A stretch of 64,000 bases of DNA. Source: Oscillospiraceae bacterium (lineage in GTDB: Bacteria; Bacillota; Clostridia; Oscillospirales; Ruminococcaceae). A program made the position numbers and the translations under genes. The notes under the pieces are model-generated. The model was not told the DNA's origin and did not search any database. It was given only the letters and a program-made list of their open reading frames with translations. Where the stretch lies: NCBI GenBank assembly GCA_009783205.1, contig WRHO01000001.1:62001-126000 (forward strand), given 5' to 3'. Shown piece after piece: positions 18,272-27,621 of this stretch (position 1 is the stretch's first letter; the number at the start of each line of letters is the position of its first letter).

Positions 18272-18309
18272 GAATACAGGGCGACTTTTTGTACAGTCGC
18301 CCTGTATTC
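18272..18309 (+). terminator. 15-bp perfect hairpin after flagellin
   Basis: GAATACAGGGCGACT and AGTCGCCCTGTATTC are exact reverse complements around an 8-base loop. The plus-strand flank is A-rich rather than T-rich, so it may act as an mRNA 3' stabiliser or a terminator without a classical U-tract. Confidence 0.65.
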
Positions 18310-18331
18310 AAAAAAACTATAAAAATTAAGG

Positions 18332-18360
18332 TTGACTTTTATAATTATTTTTGATAAAAT
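18332..18360 (+). promoter_or_regulatory. SigmaA-type promoter, probably for the chemosensory operon
   Basis: TTGACT (18332-18337), a 17-bp spacer and TAAAAT (18355-18360). Any transcript would run through the 13-mer repeats and the palindromic element before the MCP gene at 18650, giving a structured leader of about 280 bases. Confidence 0.5.
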
Positions 18361-18368
18361 GATTATAC

Positions 18369-18420
18369 AGAGGACTAATAAAGAGAACTAAAAAAGAGGA
18401 ATAATAAAGAGGACTAAAAA
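18369..18420 (+). repeat. Four tandem 13-bp AGAGGA-containing repeats
   Basis: AGAGGACTAATAA, AGAGAACTAAAAA, AGAGGAATAATAA and AGAGGACTAAAAA follow each other without a gap. Each unit carries a purine core resembling a Shine-Dalgarno, but no open frame follows. Confidence 0.75.
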
Positions 18421-18436
18421 AATAAAAAAGCGAAAT

Positions 18437-18601
18437 TTATACCGCTTAACTATTAGATTTGACACTGAATTTGCGAGGATTTTTGTCGTCAGACAAGGCA
18501 AAATTTTCGCGAATATACGCTTATATTTAAGAAAATTTTAACGCAGTATGGCGGCAAAAAGACCGCAATTATGTGTTAAATTTGATAGTTAAGCGGTATA
18601 A
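18437..18601. repeat. 165-bp near-perfect palindromic (MITE-like) element 1
   Basis: The two halves are reverse complements along almost their full length; the ends are TTATACCGCTTAACTAT (left) and its complement (right). The inner left half holds CGTCAGACAAGGCA and the inner right half AACGCAGTATGGCGG, motifs shared with the element at 24925-25079. It has no coding capacity. Its right end creates a TATAAT (18597-18602) before the MCP leader. Together with the hairpin, promoter and 13-mers it fills the 429-bp gap after flagellin. Confidence 0.75.
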
Positions 18602-18611
18602 TAAGTTTTGC

Positions 18612-18644
18612 AGAGCTTTTTGCGGCTCAGAAAGGTACGTTCAT
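18612..18644 (+). promoter_or_regulatory. Hairpin + Shine-Dalgarno leader element, copy B (MCP)
   Basis: AGAGCTTTTTGCGGCTC then AGAAAGG then TACGTTCAT, ending five bases before the MCP ATG. Stem GAGC/GCTC. The spacing from AAAGG to the start (about 14 bases) is longer than usual, as in the other copies. Confidence 0.7.
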
Positions 18645-18649
18645 AAAAA

Positions 18650-20395
18650 ATGAAGAATATGAAAATTTTAAGGAAGCTTATTATGAGCTTCCTGCTTATC
18701 ACGTCGTTGTCGGTTATAACATCGAGTATAGGAATTTTCCTCGGGCTTTCCGCACACTCGAATTATTCACATCTTTTGGATAACACAATCGAGAGAGAGC
18801 GTGATGCTCGCGATATGCTGTTACAGTTTACTATGATGCGGTACAGAACCGCAAATTACGCCATGGAATATGAAAACCCGGACATAATAAACGAAACCCT
18901 TACAGCACAATATCAAACCGCTTATGAGGCGTTTTACGAAAGCCTCAATAAATATCTTAACAGTAATAATAACGACATAAAGCTCTCCCCCGCAGATAAG
19001 GCACAGGGCGCGTCGAGTATAAACGATTTAAAAAAGTTCGCGGAACAGTTTAACCTTGAATCGGGAAAGGTGAGAGAGTTTGCATTGGCGGGGGACGGAA
19101 CAAAAGCGACGGAAGTCCTCAGAGACGTTATACCGTTGGCGGGTGAGATAAACACATTGTTAAACGAAATGATAATACTTAAATCAGAAATGGTTGAGAT
19201 TGAGTCCGAAGGCATGGAGGAGCTGTCGCAAACGCTTACATTTGTCATTATAGCCGTTTTAGCCGCCTGTGTAATCATTGCCGTTTTGCTTTCCGCATAT
19301 CTCTCGAGCCATATAAGCACCCCGCTGAAAATATTGTCCGGGTTTATGCGAAGAGCGGGGGACACGGGGGATATATCACACAGCGAGGCCGAGTCCGTCG
19401 CACTCCAAAAATATTCTCGCTCAAAAGATGAAATAGGAAGCTTGATTACCGATATTGACCACTTTATGGAGCATATAACGAATATTTCTCATGAATTAAA
19501 CCGTCTTGCCGACGGCGATTTGACCACCGAAATAGAAGTAATCTCGAGCAACGACGCTATGGGAAGGTCGGTCAAATACCTAACCGACAATCTTAACAGG
19601 ATATTTAACGAATTGAACAGCACTTCGGCACAGGTTGCTTTAGGCTCGAGACAGATTGCCGACGGCTCACAGTCGCTCGCACAAGGCTCAACGCAACAGG
19701 CGGCGTCGGTAGAACAATTAGCGTCTTCAATTAACGAAATATCGAAGCAAACCCAAGAAACGAACGATAAAGCGGGGCGCGCCGCCTCGCTTGCGGAGTC
19801 GATAAAAAGCTCTGCCGAAAAGGGCAGTATAAAAATGGGCGAAATGATGACCGCGGTTCAAGATATAAATCAGGCGAGCCAAAACATAGATAAGGTTATC
19901 CACGCAATAGACGAAATTGCTTTTCAGACGAATATTCTCGCCTTAAACGCCGCGGTTGAGGCGGCGAGAGCGGGACAACACGGTAAGGGCTTCGCGGTTG
20001 TCGCGGAGGAGGTGCGTAACCTCGCGGGCAAAAGCGCGGAGGCGGCTCAAAACACAAGCGGTCTGATTGCCGATTCAATGAAGAAGGCGGAATTAGGGTC
20101 GCATATCGCTAAGGATACGGCGGTAAGTCTCGAAGAAATTGTATCGGGAATCAACGAAAGCACAGAAATCGTCAAAGAAATCGCACATTCCTCGGAACAA
20201 CAGCTTATGGGCATAAAACAGATTAATATAGGCGTTGAACAGGTGGCGCAGGTTGTACAAGCGAACAGCGCGACCTCGGAGCAAAGTGCCGCGTCGTCCG
20301 AGGAAATGAGCGGACAGGCGAATATGTTAGAAGAAATGGTCGCCCAATTTAAGCTTAGGGGCGACGCAAAACACGTACGAAGCGGCGAAATGTAA
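18650..20395 (+). CDS. Methyl-accepting chemotaxis protein
   Basis: A 581-residue chemoreceptor with TM1 at about 10-33, an extracytoplasmic four-helix-bundle-type sensor (about 34-195), TM2 at about 198-222 ([19 protein letters not shown]), a HAMP region to about 300 and a long coiled-coil signalling domain. The hairpin tip [20 protein letters not shown] and [13 protein letters not shown] are exact family signatures. The ligand is unknown. It is followed after 18 bp by a receiver protein and then a hybrid kinase; no cheA or cheW is present here. The ATG at 18650 follows the hairpin leader. Confidence 0.94.
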   Translation: MKNMKILRKLIMSFLLITSLSVITSSIGIFLGLSAHSNYSHLLDNTIERERDARDMLLQFTMMRYRTANYAMEYENPDIINETLTAQYQTAYEAFYESLNKYLNSNNNDIKLSPADKAQGASSINDLKKFAEQFNLESGKVREFALAGDGTKATEVLRDVIPLAGEINTLLNEMIILKSEMVEIESEGMEELSQTLTFVIIAVLAACVIIAVLLSAYLSSHISTPLKILSGFMRRAGDTGDISHSEAESVALQKYSRSKDEIGSLITDIDHFMEHITNISHELNRLADGDLTTEIEVISSNDAMGRSVKYLTDNLNRIFNELNSTSAQVALGSRQIADGSQSLAQGSTQQAASVEQLASSINEISKQTQETNDKAGRAASLAESIKSSAEKGSIKMGEMMTAVQDINQASQNIDKVIHAIDEIAFQTNILALNAAVEAARAGQHGKGFAVVAEEVRNLAGKSAEAAQNTSGLIADSMKKAELGSHIAKDTAVSLEEIVSGINESTEIVKEIAHSSEQQLMGIKQINIGVEQVAQVVQANSATSEQSAASSEEMSGQANMLEEMVAQFKLRGDAKHVRSGEM

Positions 20396-20413
20396 AATTA
20401 ATGGAGGTTAGAT

Positions 20414-21403
20414 ATGTCACAAATAATAAACAGCAGTTCGTATTGCTATAGGGTAAAGGGGCTTTTTGTCCCCTTTCAAACCCCCGCAACAATCGAAAAG
20501 GATATAGACGATTATATCAATAAAATTGAAAAGTATACTCAACGCTTGGACGAAAGCTTCGGTCAAAACGATATAAACACATTTATCGACACGTTAGAAG
20601 CGATTCAAGCAATGCTGCAGGCGGTGTACGCAAAACAATGTATATCCTATGTAAACGCATTAATAAACGCCGCGAAAAATCGCGGTATAGAGTATTGCCG
20701 TCGGCTCCTGCAACAGGCGGTGGCAGACCTTTTGTTGCTTTCAATCGAAATGCAAAAGGCACAAATTGCGGGTACGGCTCACGCAATTAAATATAAACAG
20801 ATTGAGCGTAACGAAGAAATAGCGCGAAGTCTTTCGGCTATTATAAGGTTAATCGGAAGTCATGACTACACAAAAGCGTTGAGTCTTTCCGACGATATGC
20901 AAAGGCAGGACGATTCCTTTATTAAGCTTTCCGAGCTTATTAAAACCTCACACTATGATAAAGCCGAAAAGCTCGCGGATACAATGGAAAAAGAGCATAT
21001 AGGTATTATTCAGCAAAAGGGCGTCGACAACTCCTCGAAAACGGTCTTGGCGGTTGACGACCGCCCCGAAATACTCTCAAACGTGAGCGCGGCGTTAAGG
21101 AATCATTATCGCGTACTCGGCGCGCCCGGCGGGAGACAGGCGATTGAAATTATGCAGCATCAGAAAATAGACCTTTTTTACCTTGATATCGAAATGCCGG
21201 AAATGGACGGGTTTGAGCTTGCGCGCACTATTCGCGACAATCCTCAATATGCAAAAGCCCCGATTCTTTTCCTCACCGGTAACGCCTCGAGAGAGAATAT
21301 AGAAAGAGGTATCGGTCTCGGCATAAGCGATTTTATAGTTAAACCGTCGAATCATGTGAATTTGTTGGTAAAAGCCCGAATGTATATGACCGACCAAAAA
21401 TAG
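20414..21403 (+). CDS. Response-regulator protein with N-terminal helical domain
   Basis: A 329-residue protein. The C-terminal about 120 residues are a receiver domain: acidic pair in LAVDDRPE (about 215), phospho-acceptor Asp258 in FYLDIEMPEMDGFEL, Thr in FLTGNAS and Lys in FIVKPSNH. The first about 200 residues are predicted helical, with no recognised output domain, so it may act by protein contact. SD GGAGG precedes the ATG. It lies between the MCP and the hybrid kinase, suggesting it is the phosphorelay acceptor or a diffusible output for the Hpt domain of the next gene. Confidence 0.85.
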   Translation: MSQIINSSSYCYRVKGLFVPFQTPATIEKDIDDYINKIEKYTQRLDESFGQNDINTFIDTLEAIQAMLQAVYAKQCISYVNALINAAKNRGIEYCRRLLQQAVADLLLLSIEMQKAQIAGTAHAIKYKQIERNEEIARSLSAIIRLIGSHDYTKALSLSDDMQRQDDSFIKLSELIKTSHYDKAEKLADTMEKEHIGIIQQKGVDNSSKTVLAVDDRPEILSNVSAALRNHYRVLGAPGGRQAIEIMQHQKIDLFYLDIEMPEMDGFELARTIRDNPQYAKAPILFLTGNASRENIERGIGLGISDFIVKPSNHVNLLVKARMYMTDQK

Positions 21404-21406
21404 ATT

Positions 21407-24400
21407 TTGCACAAGGCGGTGAAGGATTTGAAGGAAGAGTTTGCTCTTGATTTTACGTCACAAATCTTAAACGGATTAAACGTGATGATTTATGTGACCG
21501 ACCCAAAAACGGGCGAAATATTGTTCATTAACGACACGATGAAGAATCATTACGGTCTTGATGTCGGCGTTGGAGAAATCTGTTACAAGGTGCTTCAAGA
21601 CGGTATCGACGAAAGATGTGAGTTTTGCGCCTGTCACAAATTGGATAAAGCCCCCGATGAAATTATCGTCTGGGAGGAAAACAGCACATTAACCCATCGC
21701 GTATACAGGAATACAGACCGCTACATTGATTGGATTGACGGGCGGAAGGTTCATATTCAACACTCGGTTGACATAACCGACGAAAAAGCGTTACAATTTC
21801 GCGCCGAAATTGTTAACGCGAAAAATAAATCTACAAAAGTTTTCTTTTCACATGACGGGGAGACTTTTGATGACGTAATGTCTAACGGAATAAAGCCGAT
21901 TGCCGACGTTATATCGGCAGACCGCGTAAGCATATACCGCATAACCGATAAAAAAGGAACGGAACGCCCGGGAATGATATATCTTTGGGATAGGGCGCAG
22001 GGGGGAACGACGTCAACGGATAAACACCTTTCCATTCTTTCCGAAAGCGGTATAATGGAAAAGTGGATAAAAAGGTTATCAAACGGCGAAGTTTTAAATA
22101 GCCGCGTCTGTGATTTACCGAAGGACGAATCGGCTTTTCTTGACGCGTCCGGAATTAAATGGATATTTATTGCGCCCGCAATTATACAAGGTGAATTGTG
22201 GGGCGCGATTGCGTTGACGAGTAATTTCGACAATATGTATTACGAGGATAAATCGTCGCAAACCGCCCTTTTGCTTTCCGCGACGCATATATTCGCGAAC
22301 GCTTTTATAAGAGAGGAAATGCGCCTTAAAATTGCAGAAACTCTAAAAGAATCAAATAAAAATCTCATCAATATGACGAATATATTAAACAAATCCGAGA
22401 TAATGATTTACGCCGCCGACCCCGAGACAGATGAAATCCTTTTTATCAACGATTATACCAAGCAGCATTATAATATTGACGATGATGTAATCGGGAAAAA
22501 ATGCTACACGGTTTTTAGCAAAGGCTTGACTCAACGGTGCAGCTATTGTCCTTGTAACGAACTCGATAAAGAGCCCGACAAAATTATTAAATGGGAGGAA
22601 CGGAGTCAATTGAACGGGCGGTATTATAAAAATATCGACCGTTATGTCGAGTGGTTCGGCGGTAAAAAGGTTCATATACAATACAGAAGCGACCTTACCA
22701 ATATTAAGGAACTGGAAAACAGTCTTTTAGACGCAGAGGAGCGCGTTAAGCTCATGTTGGATTCGACCCCTCTGTGCTGTATGCTTTTCGACAGTAAGCA
22801 TACAAAAATAGATTGTAATTATGAAACAATAAAGCTTTTCGGGTTCCAAAGTAAACGGGAATTTTTGAAAAGGTATACAGAGCTTTATCCCGAATTTCAA
22901 CCCTGTGGTCGGCGTTCCTCCGAGTTCATTGAGGAAAAATTAAAAACGGCATTTGAAAAGGGCGACTGTTCCTTTGATTGGACATATACGCTTCTTAACG
23001 GAGAGATAATGCCCGCCGAGGTCATTCTTGTGAGGGTCAAATACGGTAACGATTATGTTGTCGCCGCATATTCGAGAGATTTGCGCGAAAAAATAAAAAG
23101 CCGCGAAAGAGAACACAACCTCGAAATTCAAAAACAGGTGGCGGAGGCGGCAAACGAAACAAAGACACAGTTTTTGGCAAATATGTCGCACGAAATACGA
23201 ACGCCTATGAACGCTATCATAGGTATGTCCGACCTTTTACTTTCCGAAACGCTTAATAAGCATCAACGGCGTTATGCCGAGGACATAAAGTTTTCGGGTC
23301 TCGCTTTGCTCGATATTATCAACGATATTTTAGACTTTTCTAAGATACAGGCGGCAAAGCTTCGTTTATCTCCCGTTCATTATAATTTCAAATCGTTCAT
23401 CGAACACGTCAACTCGATGACGTTATTTCTCATAAAAGACGCCGGTAAAAATATAACCTTCAGGGTATTCGCGGAGGATAACGCGCCGGAATACATATAC
23501 GGCGACGATGTACGCTTTAGACAGGTGCTTTTAAATCTCTTGGGTAACGCTGTAAAATATACAAAAGAGGGAAGTATTACCCTTACGGTTAATGTCTGCG
23601 ATTCAAATTTGTTTATAACCGTCACCGATACCGGCATGGGGATTAAAAAAGAAACAATTCCGTTTTTATTTGAAGCCTTTGAACGGGGGGACACTATGGA
23701 GACGCGCCATAAAGAGGGAACGGGATTAGGGTTGGCTATAACCAAATCGTTGGTAGAAATGATGGGCGGGAAAATAACGGTGAACAGTACGCGCGGCGCG
23801 GGAACATCTGTTCATCTTTCCGTGCCGTATATCGAAGGGGACAAAACGCTTATTAAAAGCGATACACACGAAACGAGTATTATATACGCACCCGACGCAG
23901 ATGTTTTAGTTGTCGACGATAGGGAGACAAACCTAAACGTAATATGCGGCTTATTGCATCAATGTCGCATAAATGCGGACAGAGCCGTTTCGGGCATACA
24001 AGCAATAGAAATGATTCAAAAAAAGAAATACGACCTCGTTTTTATGGACCACATGATGCCGGAAATGGACGGGGTTGAAGCAACCGAAATTTTGCGCGAA
24101 AGCGGCGTTAAAATCCCAATCGTTGCCCTTACCGCAAACGCCGTTTCGGGTGCGAGAGAGCTTTTATTGTCCTCGGGTATGGACGATTTCTTGTCGAAGC
24201 CTATAAACAAAGCGGAATTGTACCGCATATTGCGAGAGTATATCCCCCTCGATAAGCTCGACATTAAATCGGTTCCCACCGATAAAAATGCAGAAACAAT
24301 GACCGAAAAAGAAAAAGAGTTTTGGATTCGAATATGCGACGTGAAAAACATCTCTGCGGAGGTCGGCTTAGACGCCGCCAACGGACAAATAAGCGTTTAT

Positions 24401-24922
24401 AAAACCACCTTAGAAATATTCATGCGGGAAATACTAAAAAGCGCGGAGAGTATGAGAAGGTTACTTTCCGCTAAAGATATGCGCGGCTTTTGCACCGAGG
24501 TACACGGTATTAAGGGTTCGTTATTGCTCACGGGCGCGACGGAATTATCGTCCGTTGCTCTTAAATTGGAAAAAGCGTCCCGCGAAGGTGATAACGAATA
24601 TTGTAATCTGCATCTCGAAAGCTTTTTAGATAAACTGACTCTATTATACGACGAATTAAATAACGCTTTTTCGGATATAAAAGAAAACATAAGCGTTTCG
24701 GAGCTTCCGACGAAGCTTTTGCCAATTCTTAAGCGAATATCCTCCGCAATGAAGCCTCCCGATTATTCGGCATTATTTAGTGAACTCGATTTACTTGCGG
24801 AAATAGAATCGACCGGAACCTTAGCGGAGGAACTCGAAAAGCTTTCCGAGGCGGTACAAATAATGAATTACGATTATGCCGAGGAGATTATAGCGCGTTT
24901 ACTTGATAAGAGCGAAAGTTAA
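21407..24922 (+). CDS. Hybrid sensor histidine kinase (PAS-GAF-PAS-PAS-HisKA-HATPase-REC-Hpt)
   Basis: A 1171-residue cytoplasmic phosphorelay kinase with no clear membrane segment. In order: PAS-like domain A (about 20-130), GAF-like (about 150-300), PAS-like domain B (about 320-430), a further PAS (about 440-560), HisKA with His595 in [14 protein letters not shown], HATPase_c ([30 protein letters not shown]), receiver with Asp881 in [11 protein letters not shown], and Hpt with His1033 in VHGIKGSLL. Domains A and B are duplicates and each holds a Cys cluster ([11 protein letters not shown] and [11 protein letters not shown]). The start codon is uncertain: TTG 21407, GTG 21419 or TTG 21428. 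It follows the receiver gene by 3 bp. Confidence 0.9.
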   Translation: MHKAVKDLKEEFALDFTSQILNGLNVMIYVTDPKTGEILFINDTMKNHYGLDVGVGEICYKVLQDGIDERCEFCACHKLDKAPDEIIVWEENSTLTHRVYRNTDRYIDWIDGRKVHIQHSVDITDEKALQFRAEIVNAKNKSTKVFFSHDGETFDDVMSNGIKPIADVISADRVSIYRITDKKGTERPGMIYLWDRAQGGTTSTDKHLSILSESGIMEKWIKRLSNGEVLNSRVCDLPKDESAFLDASGIKWIFIAPAIIQGELWGAIALTSNFDNMYYEDKSSQTALLLSATHIFANAFIREEMRLKIAETLKESNKNLINMTNILNKSEIMIYAADPETDEILFINDYTKQHYNIDDDVIGKKCYTVFSKGLTQRCSYCPCNELDKEPDKIIKWEERSQLNGRYYKNIDRYVEWFGGKKVHIQYRSDLTNIKELENSLLDAEERVKLMLDSTPLCCMLFDSKHTKIDCNYETIKLFGFQSKREFLKRYTELYPEFQPCGRRSSEFIEEKLKTAFEKGDCSFDWTYTLLNGEIMPAEVILVRVKYGNDYVVAAYSRDLREKIKSREREHNLEIQKQVAEAANETKTQFLANMSHEIRTPMNAIIGMSDLLLSETLNKHQRRYAEDIKFSGLALLDIINDILDFSKIQAAKLRLSPVHYNFKSFIEHVNSMTLFLIKDAGKNITFRVFAEDNAPEYIYGDDVRFRQVLLNLLGNAVKYTKEGSITLTVNVCDSNLFITVTDTGMGIKKETIPFLFEAFERGDTMETRHKEGTGLGLAITKSLVEMMGGKITVNSTRGAGTSVHLSVPYIEGDKTLIKSDTHETSIIYAPDADVLVVDDRETNLNVICGLLHQCRINADRAVSGIQAIEMIQKKKYDLVFMDHMMPEMDGVEATEILRESGVKIPIVALTANAVSGARELLLSSGMDDFLSKPINKAELYRILREYIPLDKLDIKSVPTDKNAETMTEKEKEFWIRICDVKNISAEVGLDAANGQISVYKTTLEIFMREILKSAESMRRLLSAKDMRGFCTEVHGIKGSLLLTGATELSSVALKLEKASREGDNEYCNLHLESFLDKLTLLYDELNNAFSDIKENISVSELPTKLLPILKRISSAMKPPDYSALFSELDLLAEIESTGTLAEELEKLSEAVQIMNYDYAEEIIARLLDKSES

Positions 24923-24924
24923 GT

Positions 24925-25079
24925 GCCTGTTCAGTATCTTTTGCGCTTGTGGTTTTTATGCGGATTTTTCGTCAGACAAGGCAATTTTGACGAGAATATC
25001 CGTTGATATTCAAGGAAAAATTAACGCAGTATGGCGGAAAATCAGCCAAAATAACGGGTGTAAAAGATACTGAACAGGC
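24925..25079. repeat. 155-bp near-perfect palindromic (MITE-like) element 2
   Basis: Ends GCCTGTTCAGTATCTTTT and its reverse complement; the halves pair almost throughout. The inside carries TCGTCAGACAAGGCA and AACGCAGTATGGCGG as in element 1, but the outer arms are unrelated in sequence to those of element 1. It fills the gap between the hybrid kinase and the ABC transporter and could fold into a long RNA hairpin acting as a terminator. Confidence 0.75.
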
Positions 25080-25093
25080 TCTAAGGAGCATAT

Positions 25094-25990
25094 ATGATAC
25101 AAATAACGAATATTGTCAAAAAATTCGATGCCTTCACCGCGCTCGACGGCGTAACGCTGACCATTCCTACGGGTACCGCTTATGGGTTAATAGGCTCTAA
25201 CGGTGCGGGAAAATCGACGCTTCTGCGGTTATTGTCGGGGGTTTATAATGCCGACGGCGGAGAAATCACAATTGATGAACAAAAAATCTACGATAATGCC
25301 GCAACAAAAGCAAAGCTTTTCTTTGTCAACGACGAAACGATACAATATCACACATACACCCTCAAAGAGCTTTCAAATATGTATAAACTTTTTTATGACA
25401 ATTATTCCGATACGGTTTTTGAAGAGCTTAGAAATGTGTTACAACTGCCCGTCGACAAAAAGCTCTCGAGCTTTTCCAAAGGAATGAAACGACAATCCGC
25501 GCTTATATTCGGAATAGCCTGTAAAACCGAGTATCTTTTTTTAGATGAGGTTTTTGACGGGCTTGACCCGACTATGCGTATAGTGGTAAAGAAAATGCTC
25601 GCCGATACAATTAAAACGGAAGGCTTGACCGTGATTTTGTCGTCGCACAACCTTAAGGAGATTGATGAATTGTGCGATTCGGCGGGGCTTATTCATAAAG
25701 GGAACCTCGTTTTTAACAGACAGTTGGGGGATATAAAGGGCAACATTCATAAGATTCAAACGGCATTTGACGACCCCGATTCGGTCGATTTAAGCGATAT
25801 AGAAATACTTCAAAAAAGCCAAACGGGGAGCGTTATTCACCTTATCGTAAAAGGCGAGCCGGAGGAATTGCGCGCTAAAATTAATGCGCGTAGCCCTAAA
25901 ATATTAGACATTTTGCCCCTTTCGTTGGAAGAGGTATTTATTCACGAATTGGAGGTGCTCGGCTATGAATACAACCGTAACGACAACTAA
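25094..25990 (+). CDS. ABC transporter ATP-binding protein
   Basis: A 298-residue nucleotide-binding subunit: Walker A GSNGAGKSTLLRLL (about residue 36), signature region LSSFSKGMKRQSAL, Walker B YLFLDEVFDGLDP and switch His in LSSHNLKE. The C-terminal about 80 residues resemble the YtrB/BcrA-type exporter extension. The ATG is preceded by AAGGAG. The last 26 bases overlap the permease gene, so the two form one two-component exporter. The substrate cannot be told; peptide, lipid or drug export is typical. Confidence 0.92.
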   Translation: MIQITNIVKKFDAFTALDGVTLTIPTGTAYGLIGSNGAGKSTLLRLLSGVYNADGGEITIDEQKIYDNAATKAKLFFVNDETIQYHTYTLKELSNMYKLFYDNYSDTVFEELRNVLQLPVDKKLSSFSKGMKRQSALIFGIACKTEYLFLDEVFDGLDPTMRIVVKKMLADTIKTEGLTVILSSHNLKEIDELCDSAGLIHKGNLVFNRQLGDIKGNIHKIQTAFDDPDSVDLSDIEILQKSQTGSVIHLIVKGEPEELRAKINARSPKILDILPLSLEEVFIHELEVLGYEYNRNDN

Positions 25991-27605
25991 TAATAAGGTT
26001 AATAAGGCTTTTTCATATTTGCGATTCCGAATCACGGAAATGAAGGTGTTGATTGTAATAAACTGTATTGTTGCGGCGGCGGGATTCCCTTTATTTGCGG
26101 CGATATTTGCAAAATACACCCACATGGATTTCGGTAGTCCGCAATCACAGTATTTTAACTTCACGTTGCTCTTCTTTTTAATCCCGCTTGTCGGCGCGGC
26201 TACAATGTTTATGACCTATGCCTGCGGAGTGACCGCGTTTTCGCATCTGCACAATAAAAGCATAAGCGATATGCACCTCTCTCTGCCGCTAACACACAGA
26301 CAGCGGTTTTGGGCAAATTTTGCGGCGGGGCTTTCGAGTTCGCTTGTGCCTTTTATCGTCTCTTTTTTCATTGGTATTTTAATATTCCAAATATTCGGGA
26401 ATAAGTCGTTCGGCTCAAATATAACCGAGGGCTACGAAATGACGGGAATACAACGCTTAGTCGGCGAATATATGACAAATATAATCGACGGAATTATTAA
26501 CGACTATGTAATACCGATTGTTTTTATCGGGATTACCGGAATTGTCATGACATATTCGTTGACGGTATTTTGCAATACACTTTGCGGAAAATTCTTCACC
26601 GCGGCGTTTTTCCCGTTTTTAATAAGCGGACTTGTCCCGCTTTTAACGCTCACAACGTCGACATTAGCGGTGAGTCAAACCCGCGGAGTTTCCGATATAG
26701 GAAGCTTCCCCTACGCTATATCTACCCCTATTGGCTACGTTTTAAGCAGCGCGTCTTTATTGACCGGCAATAAAATCAAAACGGTTTATATGCCCGTTTA
26801 TATAATACCCGTTTTGCTCATTATCGCGATTATGATTATTTCGTCTTACTTTTTGTCAAAAAACGTAAAAGCCGAAAACATAGGGCGGGATTTTCTTTAC
26901 AAATCAATTTATAATGTGCAACAGGGGTTGGTGTGCTTAAGCGTTGTGTCGTTTTTCGGGCTTTTCTACTCAAATGTCGGCGAAAGGTACACAAACTGGC
27001 TGATTATATTGGCGGCGATATTCAGCTTTGTCATATTCGCGGTAGGGCATATTGTTCATTATAAAGGTTTTAAGAAACTAAAAAGCGGCGCGATTAAATA
27101 CGCCGTTATGTTGTGTTCGTCGTTAGCGGTATGTGTTATTCTCATAATGGGAAAAGGGTTCGGCGGGGCGGAATATATCCCCCCCGCCAACAGCATTTCG
27201 GCGGTAAAAATACTCGAATTCGGCAACACCGACGTTACAGTTAATTCGGATATGCTCCCGCTCACTAATGATGATTATGCAAAATTTGCACGAACGGATA
27301 AATACAAGGGGCTGTCTATAGAAATTCGTCGGGTTCATAAAATGTTCCTCGATAACCCCGACACATTAAACAGTAACCCCGATGTCTTTAGGTTCTTCGG
27401 CTCTTCATATTATTTTGTCGATATTGATTATCAATTGAAAAACGGACTGATTATCAAAAGGCGATATTTATACGAAAACGAAGATGTCGATATGCTTATC
27501 GACGCGGGTGTATTGGTGGAAGCGGAGCCGTTTTGGGATATAGCAGAGCCGACTTGGGACATTTCCGGTGATGTACCGGAGCCGGTTTTGGATACAGAGG
27601 AATGA
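25965..27605 (+). CDS. ABC transporter permease
   Basis: A 546-residue membrane subunit partnering the ATPase at 25094. About ten hydrophobic segments are visible between residues 25 and 400 (for example LIVINCIVAAAGFPLFAAI and LVPFIVSFFIGILIFQIF), followed by a hydrophilic C-terminal part of about 130 residues that is probably extracytoplasmic. It starts inside the ATPase gene (ATG at 25965), implying translational coupling. It is ABC-2-like in layout. Function beyond export is not readable. Confidence 0.85.
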   Translation: MNTTVTTTNNKVNKAFSYLRFRITEMKVLIVINCIVAAAGFPLFAAIFAKYTHMDFGSPQSQYFNFTLLFFLIPLVGAATMFMTYACGVTAFSHLHNKSISDMHLSLPLTHRQRFWANFAAGLSSSLVPFIVSFFIGILIFQIFGNKSFGSNITEGYEMTGIQRLVGEYMTNIIDGIINDYVIPIVFIGITGIVMTYSLTVFCNTLCGKFFTAAFFPFLISGLVPLLTLTTSTLAVSQTRGVSDIGSFPYAISTPIGYVLSSASLLTGNKIKTVYMPVYIIPVLLIIAIMIISSYFLSKNVKAENIGRDFLYKSIYNVQQGLVCLSVVSFFGLFYSNVGERYTNWLIILAAIFSFVIFAVGHIVHYKGFKKLKSGAIKYAVMLCSSLAVCVILIMGKGFGGAEYIPPANSISAVKILEFGNTDVTVNSDMLPLTNDDYAKFARTDKYKGLSIEIRRVHKMFLDNPDTLNSNPDVFRFFGSSYYFVDIDYQLKNGLIIKRRYLYENEDVDMLIDAGVLVEAEPFWDIAEPTWDISGDVPEPVLDTEE

Positions 27606-27621
27606 ACAATAAGCAGTTCCG

